The notes under the pieces: generated by a model
Told to the model about the DNA's origin: nothing
Databases searched by the model: none
The model's input: the letters and a program-made list of their open reading frames with translations, nothing else
Position numbers and translations under genes: made by a program
From: Jaltomata sinuosa
Lineage: Eukaryota; Streptophyta; Magnoliopsida; Solanales; Solanaceae
Direction of reading: 5' to 3'
DNA length: 64,000 nt
Assembly (NCBI GenBank): GCA_003996215.1
Contig: QJPP01001815.1
Span: forward strand, 62,001 to 126,000
Shown: in pieces, positions 47,671 through 59,835 of the stretch
How the letters are laid out: the number at the start of each line of letters is the position of its first letter
Numbering within the stretch: the first letter of the stretch is position 1

Positions 47671-48151
47671 GGAATATTCATCCTCGAATGTGAAATAAAA
47701 CTCATGAGTAGGGCTATGAACTTCTCGAGTATCCAGCAGATGCTCCCTTATACACCACACTATACCACTAGCAAAACAACCCATAAAATAAGCTACAAGC
47801 CTCACAAGCCAACTATATCTAAAAAAACATAATAGGCCCCACACAACAATCAACAATACAAACTCATAATAGAAATCAAAACTTACCTAAACATAAGTAA
47901 CTCCATCCTTAGTAATTCTATGATGCTTCAAATTAGATGCGCCCTTTCCACAAGTTCTGCTGAGGTTTGACGATCGCGAATCTCTATCACACGATTGTAA
48001 AAACCCAACTCTACAACATAATTTGAAAGATAAAAGAATGGTAACCTTTCCTAATTACCCTGTAGCCTCCTAATTATAAGTGTGGTTCACAACAGACCCA
48101 TAAGCAAGACTCTACTAGACACGGCTTGCAAACTCTCGAGGATACAATGTT
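47671..48151 (-). other. residual interior of element B (~0.5 kb)
   Basis: Primer site and polypurine tract are only about 0.5 kb apart. Near the tract a minus-strand frame ends HEFYFTFEDEYSQRGKD, like the last residues of gypsy polyproteins just before the tract. No gag, protease or pol domain is left. Either an internal deletion or a family that moves in this reduced form. Confidence 0.7.
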
Positions 48152-48163
48152 GCTCTGATACCA
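48152..48163 (-). promoter_or_regulatory. primer binding site of element B
   Basis: The complement is TGGTATCAGAGC, an exact Met-tRNA site, four bases after the 5' LTR end. Confidence 0.88.
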
Positions 48164-48167
48164 AATT

Positions 48168-49049
48168 TGTCATGCCCTAAAGTAGAGGGGCAGAACTGGA
48201 ACCTGATGCCAAAATTTAGGCCCGAGATGACCTTGCTAAATCATTTGCTAATGGCGCATAGCAGTCACATGCAATCAAGAAAATAAACAAGTATATCTCG
48301 ACTAAAAAATAAGCCCTCAGTCGACGAGGCTCCTGTCAACAGCTCTATACAGAAACTAAAAATAGGTATATACAATATAAGTTATGCCAACAAATTATTG
48401 AACTATCAATAATAGCAATAAGGACCATTAGTCAGCAATGCAACTATACAACCCGATAGATTAGTCTACAAGCCTCTATGAATATAATACTTGGCGGGAC
48501 AAGGCTCCAGCCTACCCAAAAGTTGTAAGCAATAATACATGCAAACCTTTGAGACTCTAGCGACCCCTGGAAGAAGAGGAGTCCACCAATCCGCTAAAAA
48601 TTGGATGTGCTACACAACAGGCCTATCTTATCGTTGCTCAGGACATGCAGACATGAATGCAGTGCCCTCAGGCTTGGGGCATCAATACAAAATAATGTAC
48701 CGAGTATGTAAAGTAAATGAATAATTGAAACTGATATTATAAATATTGTACGTAATTAGATAAGGAGTTAAAAGATAATCCGGGCGTACTTACCTTCTCC
48801 AAAATCTTTAAATAGATGAGATTGATATCATAAGTATGGTAAGTACTCAAGTAGGGAGTCAAAGGTTAACTAGAACGTACTTATCTATCATTGACTTAGA
48901 CCCTACAACCTATAACTAATTAAGAAGCCTGGTTCTCGAATCAAGCTAACTAATATCATCAAGAGTACCCAGGGGAGAAGATTGAAAATCATCAAAATAT
49001 AGCCTAAATACTCCTGACAAAAATCATACAATAATAATCAAACAATAAC
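48168..49049 (-). mobile_element. 5' LTR of element B, interrupted by C
   Basis: TGTCATGCCC at 48168 begins the copy of 43057-43950 (TGTCACGCCCC there). Identity stops at 49049, where element C starts with TGTAACGATCTG. The rest of the LTR should lie beyond C and D, outside the window. Confidence 0.85.
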
Positions 49050-51539
49050 TGTAACGATCTGATCCATCATTATTTTAGAAATCACGATATAACAAATTTC
49101 AGGAGTGATTTAAGTACGTATTGAATTAAGTGGGGTTGATGTGATAGAAAATTTCAGATTTTAAAATTCATCTGGGCTGATGTCACTCCACTATAGCGGC
49201 ATTTATTCCACTATAGTGCTACTGCTGTAGCAGCCGATTGTCCGCTATAGCAAAATGAATGCAATTTTTAATAAAAGACTTCTCCTTCTCAGTTGGAAAA
49301 TGTACGAGGGTTACTCAAAAAATCCTTGTAGGCTGCTTCAAGGCTTGAAAGCCATGGGGAGGAGTGATTTTGGCTAAAAGGACGCGAAAACTCGAGTTTC
49401 AGGCTTGTCACCCGATAGGGAACGCCTTCACAAAGCTAGAAATGTCATTGTGCAGTTTCTTGGCATTTAGGTAGGCAAGGTTTTCTTTCATTGAGTAGAT
49501 TAACGTGCTTTCATTTAGTATTTATTATATAGATGAAAAGGGGAACCCATGCTTAGGCCTTCGGGCGCGGAGTCTGGAGGATTGTTGTGGTTGGATTGGT
49601 TTAAACAAGAAAATGTTAAGTTGGGTTAACATGCTGTCATATCCTAGGTTGTTTATGATTACTATGTGTTATATGATGATAGAATTCAGGGACTAGAATA
49701 TCAAGGGAGTTTGGAAAACTGGAACTGCTTAAGTAATTAAATGACTAAGTAAAAAGGGAATCTTCGATAGGGAGTTAGTATAAGAGAGTAGAATAACAAA
49801 ATGGTCGAATTACCAAGGTTAGAGGGTGTCTTCCCCATGTTGTATCTGTCTTAGGAGAAGTCCGGGATTGATGTAGATACTTTTTATGAGTCAAAGGGGT
49901 AAATGGGGCTTAGTCTTTGGACAACATTTAAGATTGAGTTTATGTACCCGAGGTTGGGGGTAGGTGGTGGTTGTTGTTCCCAATGTGCAATATGTGTTCA
50001 TGTACTAATGCTTAGTATTTTATGGGTTGCATGCTTAGGGAATGGTTTATAAATGTCTAATTGTCTGGTTATCAGTCTTGTGAAATGAACTAGTTGTTGT
50101 TGGGTTACAAGTTTGTTTTGTTCATTCTTTATTGACTTTTGGATTTCTGTGCGACATTCGGTTGGCTCGGGTACCACACCTGGTACAGGATACCTATTGG
50201 TTGGCTCTCGGTTACCACACTTGGTACATGATAGATAATGGTTGGCTTGGGTACCACGCCTGGTACAAGATTCAACATGGTTGGCTCGGGTACCACGCCT
50301 GGTATGGGTTGATTTGTTACATTGATTGTATTATGACAATGGTTCTATGTGTGGACCGGGTTATATTCTTAAACTGTGATTATTGCATATGGTCCATGAG
50401 AGGCCGAATAATTATATTTAAATATGAGTTTGGTCTGGGTGTGGAATGGGGTTGCATGTTTAACACTTAGGTAGTGTTAGGGGGATCCGTGGTGGGTCTG
50501 GACTAGGTGGAAAGGATATATGTTATTGTCCTTGAGTGTTCTCAATGGTTGTTAATTGATTTCATGTGGTTAATAAAGTAAGAAGGAGACTTATAGCCTA
50601 GTCATAGTATTGGTCATTGTCATAATTAAAATAAGTGTTTAACCTGATCCATGTGATAGGAGCTAGAAGGTAGACGGGGAGAAGGGGGTCTGGAGTATAT
50701 CGCTAGATGTTAGTATCATGTTGGGAATTACCCTAGGGATTCTTGAGAGGTCCATACACTTGTAAGTAGTAACACAAATGTAGTTGGTCTGGTTGGGCAA
50801 ATTACTAGGTTATATTCTGGATGTTTAGTTATGGGAGTTGACTTGAGTCATGGAATGGTAGTCCGGGTCTGGACTTAGTGGTTGGACTAAGGGTTAAGGT
50901 GACTTGGGAAGTCTAAGGTGTTAGTGTGACTTGGGAAGTCCTAGGAGTCAGAGTGCAGAGTCTCCGAGTAAGAGAGTTAGTAGCAGAAGGGATAGGAAGG
51001 GTTTAGGTATGAGGTATGAGTAGATGGTCGGTTTGAGACTTGGTTTGGTAAAGGTGAATGTTGGAGGATGGGACTATTGTAGTTAATTATATGCTTTCCC
51101 TTGATTTTCCTATATAATGGTACAAGTGGATTCGGGTCGACCGATGATGCCTACCAATACGTGTGTTTATATTGATTCTACTCTTACTATACCTTTTTGG
51201 GGTATAGTCTGGTTGTAGAGTTGGTGATGTTTCATAGATATAGGATGACGGTAATCTTCAGCACCTTCTACTCCTGTTTCTATGGTGGGAGCTGTGTTCT
51301 TTTACATTTCTATTTTACTCCTGTAGTATCTCTTGTACTGGCTTAGACTAGATCCTAGGGAGGGTGTTGTATTTTTTTTAGGAGGCTTTTCACAATTATA
51401 AATGGTTTCACGTATTAAAATGAGATTATTTATTGTTATACTTTGCTTTCCGCAAGTACCTGTTGGATCAAGTGGTAAGGGTTTGTCTATCTAGGTGGTA
51501 GAGTAGGCGCTCGCACGGTCCAGTAGTTGGGTCGTGATA
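49050..51539 (+). mobile_element. 5' LTR of element C (2490 bp)
   Basis: It starts TGTAACGATCTG and ends GGGTCGTGATA, followed by a primer site. It repeats, with clear divergence (roughly 15 per cent by eye near the start), at 55141-56323. CTATAG palindromes lie at 49190-49255 just before AATAAAAGAC. The 112-residue open frame at 50132-50470 is a by-product of the minisatellite. Confidence 0.85.
50157..50310 (+). repeat. minisatellite in LTR C, ~40 bp unit, 4 copies
   Basis: Copies of GGTTGGCTCGGGTACCACGC then CTGGTAC and about 14 variable bases. The 3' LTR has two to three copies at 56230-56323. Confidence 0.85.
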
Positions 51540-51541
51540 GA

Positions 51542-51553
51542 TGGTATAAGAGC
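51542..51553 (+). promoter_or_regulatory. primer binding site of element C
   Basis: TGGTATAAGAGC, one base off the Met-tRNA site TGGTATCAGAGC, two bases after the LTR end. Confidence 0.75.
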
Positions 51554-52440
51554 TTAGGTTATCGATCTCCCAGTACAAGAGCAAAATGTCAAATAGAGTC
51601 CCGCAGATTGGTATGTTGACGTCCACATCTAATCTTTGGGAAGCTATAAAACATTCTAGGAAACATCTCTCTTCTTTCATTCCTTTTCATGCGGTTCATT
51701 TACTTGCTAGTATGAGTTGAGTCCAATTGGTATATCTCGATTCCAGTTGGTATCTTGACAAGGAAAAAGGGTGTCATTTGACTCTGACTTTTGTGAAACA
51801 AGCAAGGGAAGCTTGAACCGGAGAGGTTCCAATTGGTATCTGGCCTGAGAGGCTGTGGTAAGACATGGATGATCAACTAACAGTCATCCATGGGATGAAT
51901 AGAGAGTAGTATATGTGGATTGACTTTGTTGTGGTGTGAAGCTTGAAAACTTGTGTGTTACAATGTTTGTGTGACTAAATCATTGGTGTAGAACTAAATT
52001 AATGACTGTGAATATGTGAGTTTGAAGGTAGTCATAATTTGAATGTGGTATGCTCTGGTTGGTGATAAATTACTGTGTGTATGGATTTGAATTTCATATT
52101 AATTTCAAGGAGGGACTCATCATTGGTTAAATGGTGATGGGACAAGACTTGACTGTAGGGAAACTTCAGTTTCAGGACAGTCGAGACTTGGTTGGGAACC
52201 ATGGGAACAATGGGGTAATTTTGCATGATAGCGGGAAAGTGTTGTTACGAACAACCTTATTGTGTATTTCGAGTTGATTTGGTGACATATTGGTGCTAAG
52301 TTTTGACATGTCCATTGCTAAGAATGGTCTGGGGCTCTTGTTCAGGACCATGGCGGGATTTATGGGGTTAAACCATGATAATTGGGAAGGGGGATGAATT
52401 ATTTTACTGAAAATCTGAAATTTTCTGGACAGTTAATGTA
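51554..52440. other. noncoding 5' interior of element C
   Basis: No gag or pol frame in either direction. TGGTATCT-containing phrases repeat (51725-51850) without clear structure. Confidence 0.5.
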
Positions 52441-52552
52441 TGGACCGCCATAGTGGAACTGTATTGCTACGGCGATCTCGCTATAGCGGGATTTTCTCTG
52501 CTATAGCGGTACCACTGTAGCGAAATGATAATTGCTATTGCGGAAAGGGACG
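52441..52552. repeat. CTATAG palindrome array downstream of antisense gene
   Basis: CGCCATAGTGG, CTCGCTATAGCGGG, CTGCTATAGCGG, CACTGTAGCG and related words within 110 bp; each centres on CTATAG. Confidence 0.85.
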
Positions 52553-52605
52553 GGACAGAATGCCTGCGCTATTTTCCCCTGTTTTTCGTTCCATTCCCGG
52601 GGCTC

Positions 52606-53990
52606 TTAAAAGCGAGAATTAAGCTGTGAGTTGCTATGTAAAACGAGGAAATCATCTATAGAAGTAATATAGTATGCATATAAGGGAAATTGTCTAAAAT
52701 ACAACATCCATGTGCTTAAAAACGAGGGAAAAGGGAAAGGGAAACATTGTCTAGTATGTGCTCGAAAGAGGGGCAAATCCCAAAAAGCAATAAATAGTCT
52801 AATAAGGGGGAAGGGGAGATACTTTGCCTCATCATTGCTCAGCAAAGAGAACTCCTGCATGTCCTCGGGCTCAAGTATGGGAAGCTCCTGACCCGAGGTG
52901 ACACATGTGAACATGACCTTGATGGTCTTCCACATTCGGGCCAACATGCGATCCCGGGAGCGCCTCTTCTTTTTATCTTCCTCTAACTCCCTGTGGAGTG
53001 CTGCAAATTCCTGAGCAGAAGGGGGCGGAGCTATACCTCCAGCGGTAGTGTCCGTCATGAACCTCCTAACATCGTCCAGGTTCTCCTCTAGTTGGTTGCT
53101 AGTGACTGGGGGCTGAGGCTGGCAAGGGGTAGGAGTGCCATCCTCATCATTGTCAGCATCCTCGACAGGCTGGCTGCTCCCTGCTTTATCTACCTTCCTC
53201 TTCTTCTTAGAAGAGACCACTTTCACCCGGAGAGGGTCGAAGGCATCATCCAACTCTACCACCTTATTAGTGTCATCCTTTGGCACATAGAACTGCCTAC
53301 ATAACTCGAACACCAAATCCTGAAGATAGGGGCCCTTTCAATGACCCCGGTAAAAGTCCTTCCACATTGAGATGATCTGGTCCCCCACATTCATAATGAT
53401 TCCTTGAAGGGTACAAGCAATCACCAGGGCCCGAGCATAAGTCACGTTGGTAGTGTTACCCGAAGGGCGAATCCTTCGGACCACCAAGTTTAGCCACCTC
53501 CTAGCATTGGCTGAAAAGTAAGGCTGGTGATGCCCTCAACACTGGGCCAGTAATCCTGACCCCGGAACTCTTCATCCACCAAAGTATCTCTCAGCCAAGT
53601 CATATCCAACAGTCGGGCCTTGGCCTCGTAAGCAACATTTGAAATATGAGGCACTCCTAGCACCTCATTGATGGTGTGAGAGTCTACAAGGATATCTACC
53701 CCTTGGATTAGTATAGTGGGGTTGGGATCGTCCCAATGAATAGTGGGAAGTATGGTGTAGAACTCCCGTACTCAACCTGTCTGCGCGGGAGAGGGAGCCA
53801 CTGTCAACGATTCCCAATTAAACTCTCGAAGTCTGCGATGGAAGGCGACTGCTTTTCCATCCACCCTTGTCATTTTGCAGCCTCTCTCAAAGCAAAAGCC
53901 TAACCTCCGGTAGTCCCGGTACCTTTACTGGCTAGCATCGTCAGGAAATCTCACATAGGGATACTCTTACACTTGTTCGTTAGCCATTGG
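52606..53990 (-). pseudogene. antisense 'putative plant transposon protein' gene in element C
   Basis: Opposite to the LTR direction. Upstream frames (53990-53340) carry REFYTILPTIHWDDPNP, the VDILVDSHTINEVLGVPHI motif and LLDMTWLRDTL. After a frame change, the open stretch 53316-52606 has a basic KKKRKVDKAGSSQP segment, an acidic Pro-rich linker and a Lys/Arg-rich helix (ALHRELEEDKKKRRSRDRML). The EFY...VRG/VDI...INE order matches the sense-strand remnant at 8272-9358. Such antisense frames are known in some plant LTR elements; their role is not settled. Frameshifts near 53330 and 53520 make this copy doubtful as a coding gene. Confidence 0.6.
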
Positions 53991-54109
53991 GTGTGATAAC
54001 CTGTAATATAGCAAGAAGGTGGGATTAAAACTTGATAAAGAATAAGGGAATGAGTTTTAAAAAGGGGGAATTTTTTTCTAAGTGTTAGCCTGAGGAGCTA
54101 CTATTTTGC

Positions 54110-54260
54110 AATCTTCTGCAATAGTAGACGATCGTCCGCCATAGCGAAACTGCTATAGCGGATGATCATTCGCCATAGCGGATGCCTCTATAGCGGGAAT
54201 TTCTCCGCTATAGCAGGACCGCTATAGCGGAACCCGACCACTATAGCGGTATTCATCATC
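54110..54260. repeat. CTATAG palindrome array upstream of antisense gene
   Basis: Eight or more variants of CGCTATAGCG within 150 bp, just before the 5' end of the antisense gene. Confidence 0.88.
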
Positions 54261-55140
54261 CCAGAAACTCCAAGGGGTGCAACAATGGCGGACCTTGACC
54301 CAAAACTCCATTTTTAACATTCTAAGTTCAGATCTATACGTCCAAAGTGTCCTATCACTATTTTATGCAACAATTCGGGCATTATAACCCCTAAATTTTG
54401 TCCATATCACAAGTTTTATCCAAGAACAACCCTTCATCTCTCCCACTATTTTTGGCCAAAAGTGGCATAGTTCTTACGCCCAGAACGCCCTGGAGGCATC
54501 GTGAATGTAAGGAAAGTATCCATTCTTCAAAAAATGAACAAAAATCCAACCTAAGTTCAAAATTCAAAACCAACCACAATGTGTACCCAAAATTATTGTT
54601 TTCTACCACTATCCTACCTAAATTCATGCAGGAAAGTAAAGGAGTAAGTAAGAACGGTTGTTACCTGGAAATTTCAATGTCGGGAGTGGGGTGATCAGGA
54701 GAAAAGAGAGTTTTTGGGAGTAAAATAGAGGAGAATAGGGTGGAAACTCATTTTACAGTGGAATGATGTCTGCTATAGCGATACCACTATAGAGGAATAA
54801 TGTCCACTATAGCGTACGACAATCTGATTAGAGAAAGGAAAGGTTTCCCCTAGTCTTTTTAAATTCTTCACGCGAATACTCTACGAGGCCCCAGATTTCT
54901 TGGGTACTCGGAAAGGGTCATGTGAAATTTTCTTTGGGTGACCCAGGAATTCCTCGTCATAGCGGGATCATATTATTTTACTATTTGGGTCAAGTGTGAT
55001 TAAATAAGGGAAAGGTCTAATATTTTGCGTAGGTTCATAAATATGCAGTCACATGGGACGGTAAGAGTCCCGGATAAGTTTTTTTCCCCTCTTTCCTACA
55101 GGATCATTCAGAGATAAACAATGAATAAATTGGTATTTAT
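54261..55140. other. noncoding 3' interior of element C
   Basis: More CTATAG words at 54770-54820 and one at 54960. No coding signal that I trust. No good polypurine tract stands before the 3' LTR. Confidence 0.5.
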
Positions 55141-56323
55141 TGTAAAGACCTGATCTATCGTTATTTCAGAAATCATGATATCAAAAATTTTGGTAGCAAT
55201 TTAAGTACGTGTTAAATTAAGTGGGGTTGATGTGGCAGAAAATTTCAGGTTTTGAAATTTATCCATACTGACATCACTCTGCTATAGCGGTATTTATTCT
55301 GCTATAGTGCTACCATTGTAGTGGATGGCTGTCCGCTATAGCGGAATGATGGGAGGCAGTAGCCTGTTACGTGATTTTTAATAAAAGACTTTTCCTCCTC
55401 AGTTGGAAAACATACGAGGGTTACTCCAAAAATCCTCTTAGGCTGCTCCAAGGCTTGGAAGCCTTGGGGAGGAGGGAATCTGGCTAAAAAGATGCAAAAA
55501 CTTGGGTTTCAGGCTTGTCACCCGGTAAGGAACGCCTTCATGGAGCCAAAAATATCATTGTGCAGCTGCTTGGCATACATGTAGGCTAGGTATTCTTTTG
55601 TTGAGTAGATTGACCAGCTTTTATTTTGTATTTATTGTATAGACAAAAAGGGGAACCCATGCTTAGACCTTCGGGCACGGAGTCTGGAGGATTGTTGTGG
55701 TTAGTTTGGTTTGAACTAGAAAATGTTGAGTTGGGTTAAATAACTGTCATATCCCAGGTTGTTTATGATTACTATGTGTTGTATGATAATAGAATAAAAT
55801 ATTGGGAGAGTTCAAAAAACTAGAACTGCTTAGGTAATTAAATGACTAAGTGAAAAGGGAATCTTTGACAAAGAGTTAGTATAAGAGAGTAGAATAATAA
55901 AATGGTCTAATTACCAAGTTTAGGGGGTGTCTTCCCCATGTTGTATTTGTCTTAGGAGAAGTTTGGGATTGATGTAGATACTTGCTATGAGTCAAGGGGG
56001 TAAACGGGGCTTAGTCTTTGGACGAGATTTAAGATTGAGTTTATGTACCTGGGGTTAGGGGTAGGTGGTAGTTGTTGTTCCCAATGTGCAATATGTGTTC
56101 ATGTACTAATGCTTAGTGTTGTATGAGTTGCATGCTTAGGGAATGGTCTATGAATGTCTAATTGTCTGGTTATCAGTCTTGTGAAATGAACTAGTTGTTG
56201 TTTCTTGTTGGGTTACAAGTGTGTTTTGTTCGGTTGGCTCGGGTACCATGCCTGGTAAAGTATATTTATTGGTGCTTGGGTACCATGCCTTGTATGGGAC
56301 ATATAATGGTTAGCTCGGGTACC
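55141..56323 (+). mobile_element. 3' LTR of element C, interrupted by D
   Basis: TGTAAAGACCTG starts the second LTR copy. It matches 49050-50300 with substitutions and small indels, and stops inside its minisatellite at 56323, where element D begins. Confidence 0.88.
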
Positions 56324-59300
56324 TGTAATGACTCTTTCGGTCAGTTATGCATTTTCGCCTTTCTTGTACTGTAAGAGCTTGCTTGTAGCAGCCCCTAGTC
56401 ATTTATGGCTTGCTGGGACTGGTAGTTTGGTGCCTGGCCCATTTGTTGGTCCTTTTGAACGTTTCTTGCTTTAGAGCTTTAGGCTTTTGAAATTGTTGAC
56501 TTTTCAGTCAACATTCTTGGTGAACGTGCTCAGAATTGAATTCTAACAATTCTGTTAGCTCCAGAGCAAGGACTTTGGTCTAGAGGGAACTTTGGTCGGG
56601 ATCCGGGAGCTTTTCAGCTTGGAATTCTCTCTCGTTATGTGTTTCTAGGCTGGTTGGTCATGTTTGGTTGACTTTGGTTAACATTTGGAGAAGACAGGCT
56701 CAGATGGAAATTTCGTCAGTGCTGTTAGCTCCGGAATGTCGACTTTGGGCTAGAAGGACCTTTGGTTTGGGTCCCGAGGCTTCTAGACTTGTTTGTGGGT
56801 TTTTAGTTCTGAGTTGGTTTTGGGCGTGGGGCCCACTCTTTGTTAAAACAATCTCCATTGGGAGTCTCATTGATTCCATTGAGTTCGGAATGTTGTTTCT
56901 AGTAGGGTAGCATGTCTAGTTTATGTTCTCAGGGTTCTGGATAAATCCCGAGGGTCTATCGGATGAACTTTTGGCCTTTGTGAATAGCTGGTTGCTGCTA
57001 TAAAAGTTGCAGACCAGTTGGTCATTGTGATCGTGAGGTGGCCATCGCATTCGCGATGGTCTAGCTTCTTGACCATCGCAATTTCATGGGTCACCCTTCT
57101 CGATTGCGATAAAGTCGGCTGGGACTCGACCCAGTTTTCTCTTTATAAACAGGGGGTTGGACCATCCTGAACACATGGGGTCCTTTGGGATCGCGAAGAA
57201 GGACCGCACGAACACATGGGGTCTTTTGGGATCGCGAAGAAGGACCGCTGGCAGCTATTTAAAACTCCAACTTCATTTTCTCCTTCACAATTTCGAACAA
57301 CTCCATTGATAAGCTCCCAAACTCTAATTTCCAGCTTCTTTGCACAAGTGTTCTTCATCCGATAAGTCCCCTCGCCACCTCTTTCCTCCTTCTATGTTTA
57401 TTCTCGTAATTCCCCTGCTAAATCCTCCATTGTTGCTTATTTCCTAAAGCTTGGGATTATTGTAGAATATGCCCCATTTGTGATTGCATGATCGTGGGTC
57501 AATTTACCTCCTTGGCACAATTTCTCGCTTTGTGGTAAGATTTCTTGCCCAATTTCTGGATTTATTCCTTGAAATTCCATCTTTAATTTTTGGCTTGAGA
57601 GGGCTATTTTGAGCCCCAATTGTTGTCCATTTCCGCTCAAATTTTGAGAATGTGCTCCCGAGATGGTAGGGAACACATGTGTGTTTTTTGTTCTGGTTTC
57701 AGGTTGCGAGGCCCACGGCCCCATTTGTGACCCAAATTTTGACCCAGCAATTATTATAGCAATATGGGTATCGTTAGTCTTGTACTAATGTGTAGATTCT
57801 TATTTTGATACTGTGGCGGCTTGCGGGTACTCCTCGGTGGAGATAGGCTTCGGTGTTGTGGATTATATTGTGCGCGCGTGCTCGGCCTTTCCGGTAGGTT
57901 ATGGTTTACTTCCTAGACTGAGTATAGTTAGATTATATATATTTATATGTTATTGGAATGTTAGGTTGGGTTATAGGTATATAGGCTTAAATCTCGTGAC
58001 TTGTATTAAATTGGCCATTTCGAATTTTAGATTTGGAGTATTACTGTCATCCTTAGTCTAAGAGCTTGTAGTATCACTGTGGCTAGCGTAGAATCCTTAG
58101 TATGCTTTTAGGAGATTTTAGAGGTAGAGTAGATGCCTGTAGTTGTTTTCATGATTATCTTTCCATTATTTTTGGCTTTTACTGGTTATGTGTAAATTGT
58201 GGGCTCGAGGCCATAACTTAGATTTGGACGGAGTCCCAGGTCAGTTTCCTTGGTTGAAGGGTGCTTTGCCCTGAATTGCCTTGTGGTGTGATATATTCTG
58301 TGATTTTGGGACATTGCATGTTCATATTGCATTTATATACCTGCGGCACGGAAAAGGAAAGGTTTTCGAGGCTTTTGGTTTGAAACTTGAGGATTTTGTG
58401 ATATTCATGGATTTCAGATTTTAAAAGAGTTTTACTGGGTTTTTAACACTGGTTTTGGAACAGAAAGGGATAACACTACTTTCATGCCGGTCTGAGAGGT
58501 ATTTCCTGGATCTTTTCTCCACTATACCTAATTTTATATGCATAGTCCGATGAGGTATTTCTGGGCTAATACTATTATGCACTCTTATGTGCCTATTTTT
58601 ATATGCATAGTCCGATGAGGTATTTCTGGGCTAATACTATTATGCACTCTTATGTGCCTATTTTTATATGCATAGTTTGATAAGGTATTTTTGGACTAAT
58701 ACTATTATGCACTCTTATGTGCCTATTTCTTATATGCATATTCTGATGAGGTAATTCCGAGCTTATACTATTTATATATATATGCATAGTCCGATGAGGT
58801 ATTTATAGGCTTATACTATTCATATATATGAATAGTCCGATGAGGTATTTTCGGGCTTAAACTATTATGCACCCATGCGTACATATATATATGCATAGTC
58901 CAATGAGGTATTTTCGGGCTTATATCATCATGCAATCATACATCACATCATATCCCATCACATTGCATTGGTTTGAGTGCATTTGGATTGTTGGTTTCCT
59001 AGATTAATTATGTTATTTGTTCCTTCTTGTTGGTTTGATTTGTTCCCTTTTCGGTTTTATTACTAAATTTTGGTGGATCCTTATATTTTTGCTTACTTTC
59101 CTGTAATGTATTACTTATATATTATCTCTCTGAGCTCGGTCAGCCTATGATGCCTATTGAGTACCCGTTGTCTTGGAGCTCATACTACACTTTTGCATCT
59201 TTTTGGTACAGTTATTAGTTGAGCTTTCACCGTTGGTCAAGTTGGCGACTCGTGCGGCTTTTGGGGATATTCGAGACTAGGGTGAGCGCCTGACTATCCG

Positions 59301-59629
59301 GGCCTGACTATATCTCATCTTTTGTACTATTACTCTTGTATATTCAGAGATAGTTGTTCTTATCTTCTGTTACTTCTAGCACTTATATTCTATTAGAAGC
59401 TTCTATACTGTCAATACCAATTTGGGGTTGGTGTAGTTTCTTTATGTATATATTTTAGGTTATTGCTTCTGCTTTGTCCTATCTTTACTTTGTGCTTCCA
59501 CTTATTTTCTGCTTATTGTGCATATTGGTTAGGTAGTAGCCCATTACTAACCGTTCTGGGATACAAGGATTGGTTTGCCTACTGGGGGGTTGTAGGTGCC
59601 ATCATGACATGAGAAATTGGGTCATGACT
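56324..59629 (+). mobile_element. 5' LTR of gypsy element D (3306 bp)
   Basis: It starts TGTAATGACTC like LTR F and ends GGGTCATGACT, then a primer site. The palindromic part is at 57028-57250, with a 47-bp duplication (ACACATGGGGTC, GATCGCGAAGAAGGACC) at 57170-57250 absent from the 3' LTR. TATA-like CTATTTAAAA follows near 57256. Confidence 0.88.
58536..58930 (+). repeat. minisatellite in LTR D, ~67 bp unit
   Basis: Six or seven copies of TATGCATAGTCCGATGAGGT then ATTT.TGGGCTAATACTATTAT and a variable GCACTCTTATGTGCC part. The first copies are nearly identical; later ones are shorter. Confidence 0.88.
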
Positions 59630-59631
59630 GT

Positions 59632-59643
59632 TGGTATCAGAGC
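59632..59643 (+). promoter_or_regulatory. primer binding site of element D
   Basis: TGGTATCAGAGC, exact Met-tRNA complement, two bases after the LTR. Confidence 0.88.
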
Positions 59644-59835
59644 TCTAGGTTCACCGGTGTTGTGGTACAGAAGCAAATGCCTACGTAGAGTCTCGCGGAT
59701 TGGTACGATGAAGTCCATATCCTATCTACAAGAGGCTACAAGGCATTGTTAGGAAAAGTTTCATCTTCTTGGCTCCTTATCGCGCGTTCTTGGCTCTTTT
59801 GACTTCTAATCTTTGGTTGTTTCATTCCTTATCAG

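Noticed and set aside
48152..48163. tRNA gene at the TGGTATCAGAGC sites
   Set aside because: Only the 12-base primer complement is present next to LTR ends; no tRNA body or A/B boxes.
50132..50470. 112-residue plus-strand frame with YHTWYM-like repeats
   Set aside because: Produced by the GGTTGGCTCGGGTACCACGC minisatellite inside LTR C; no protein family.
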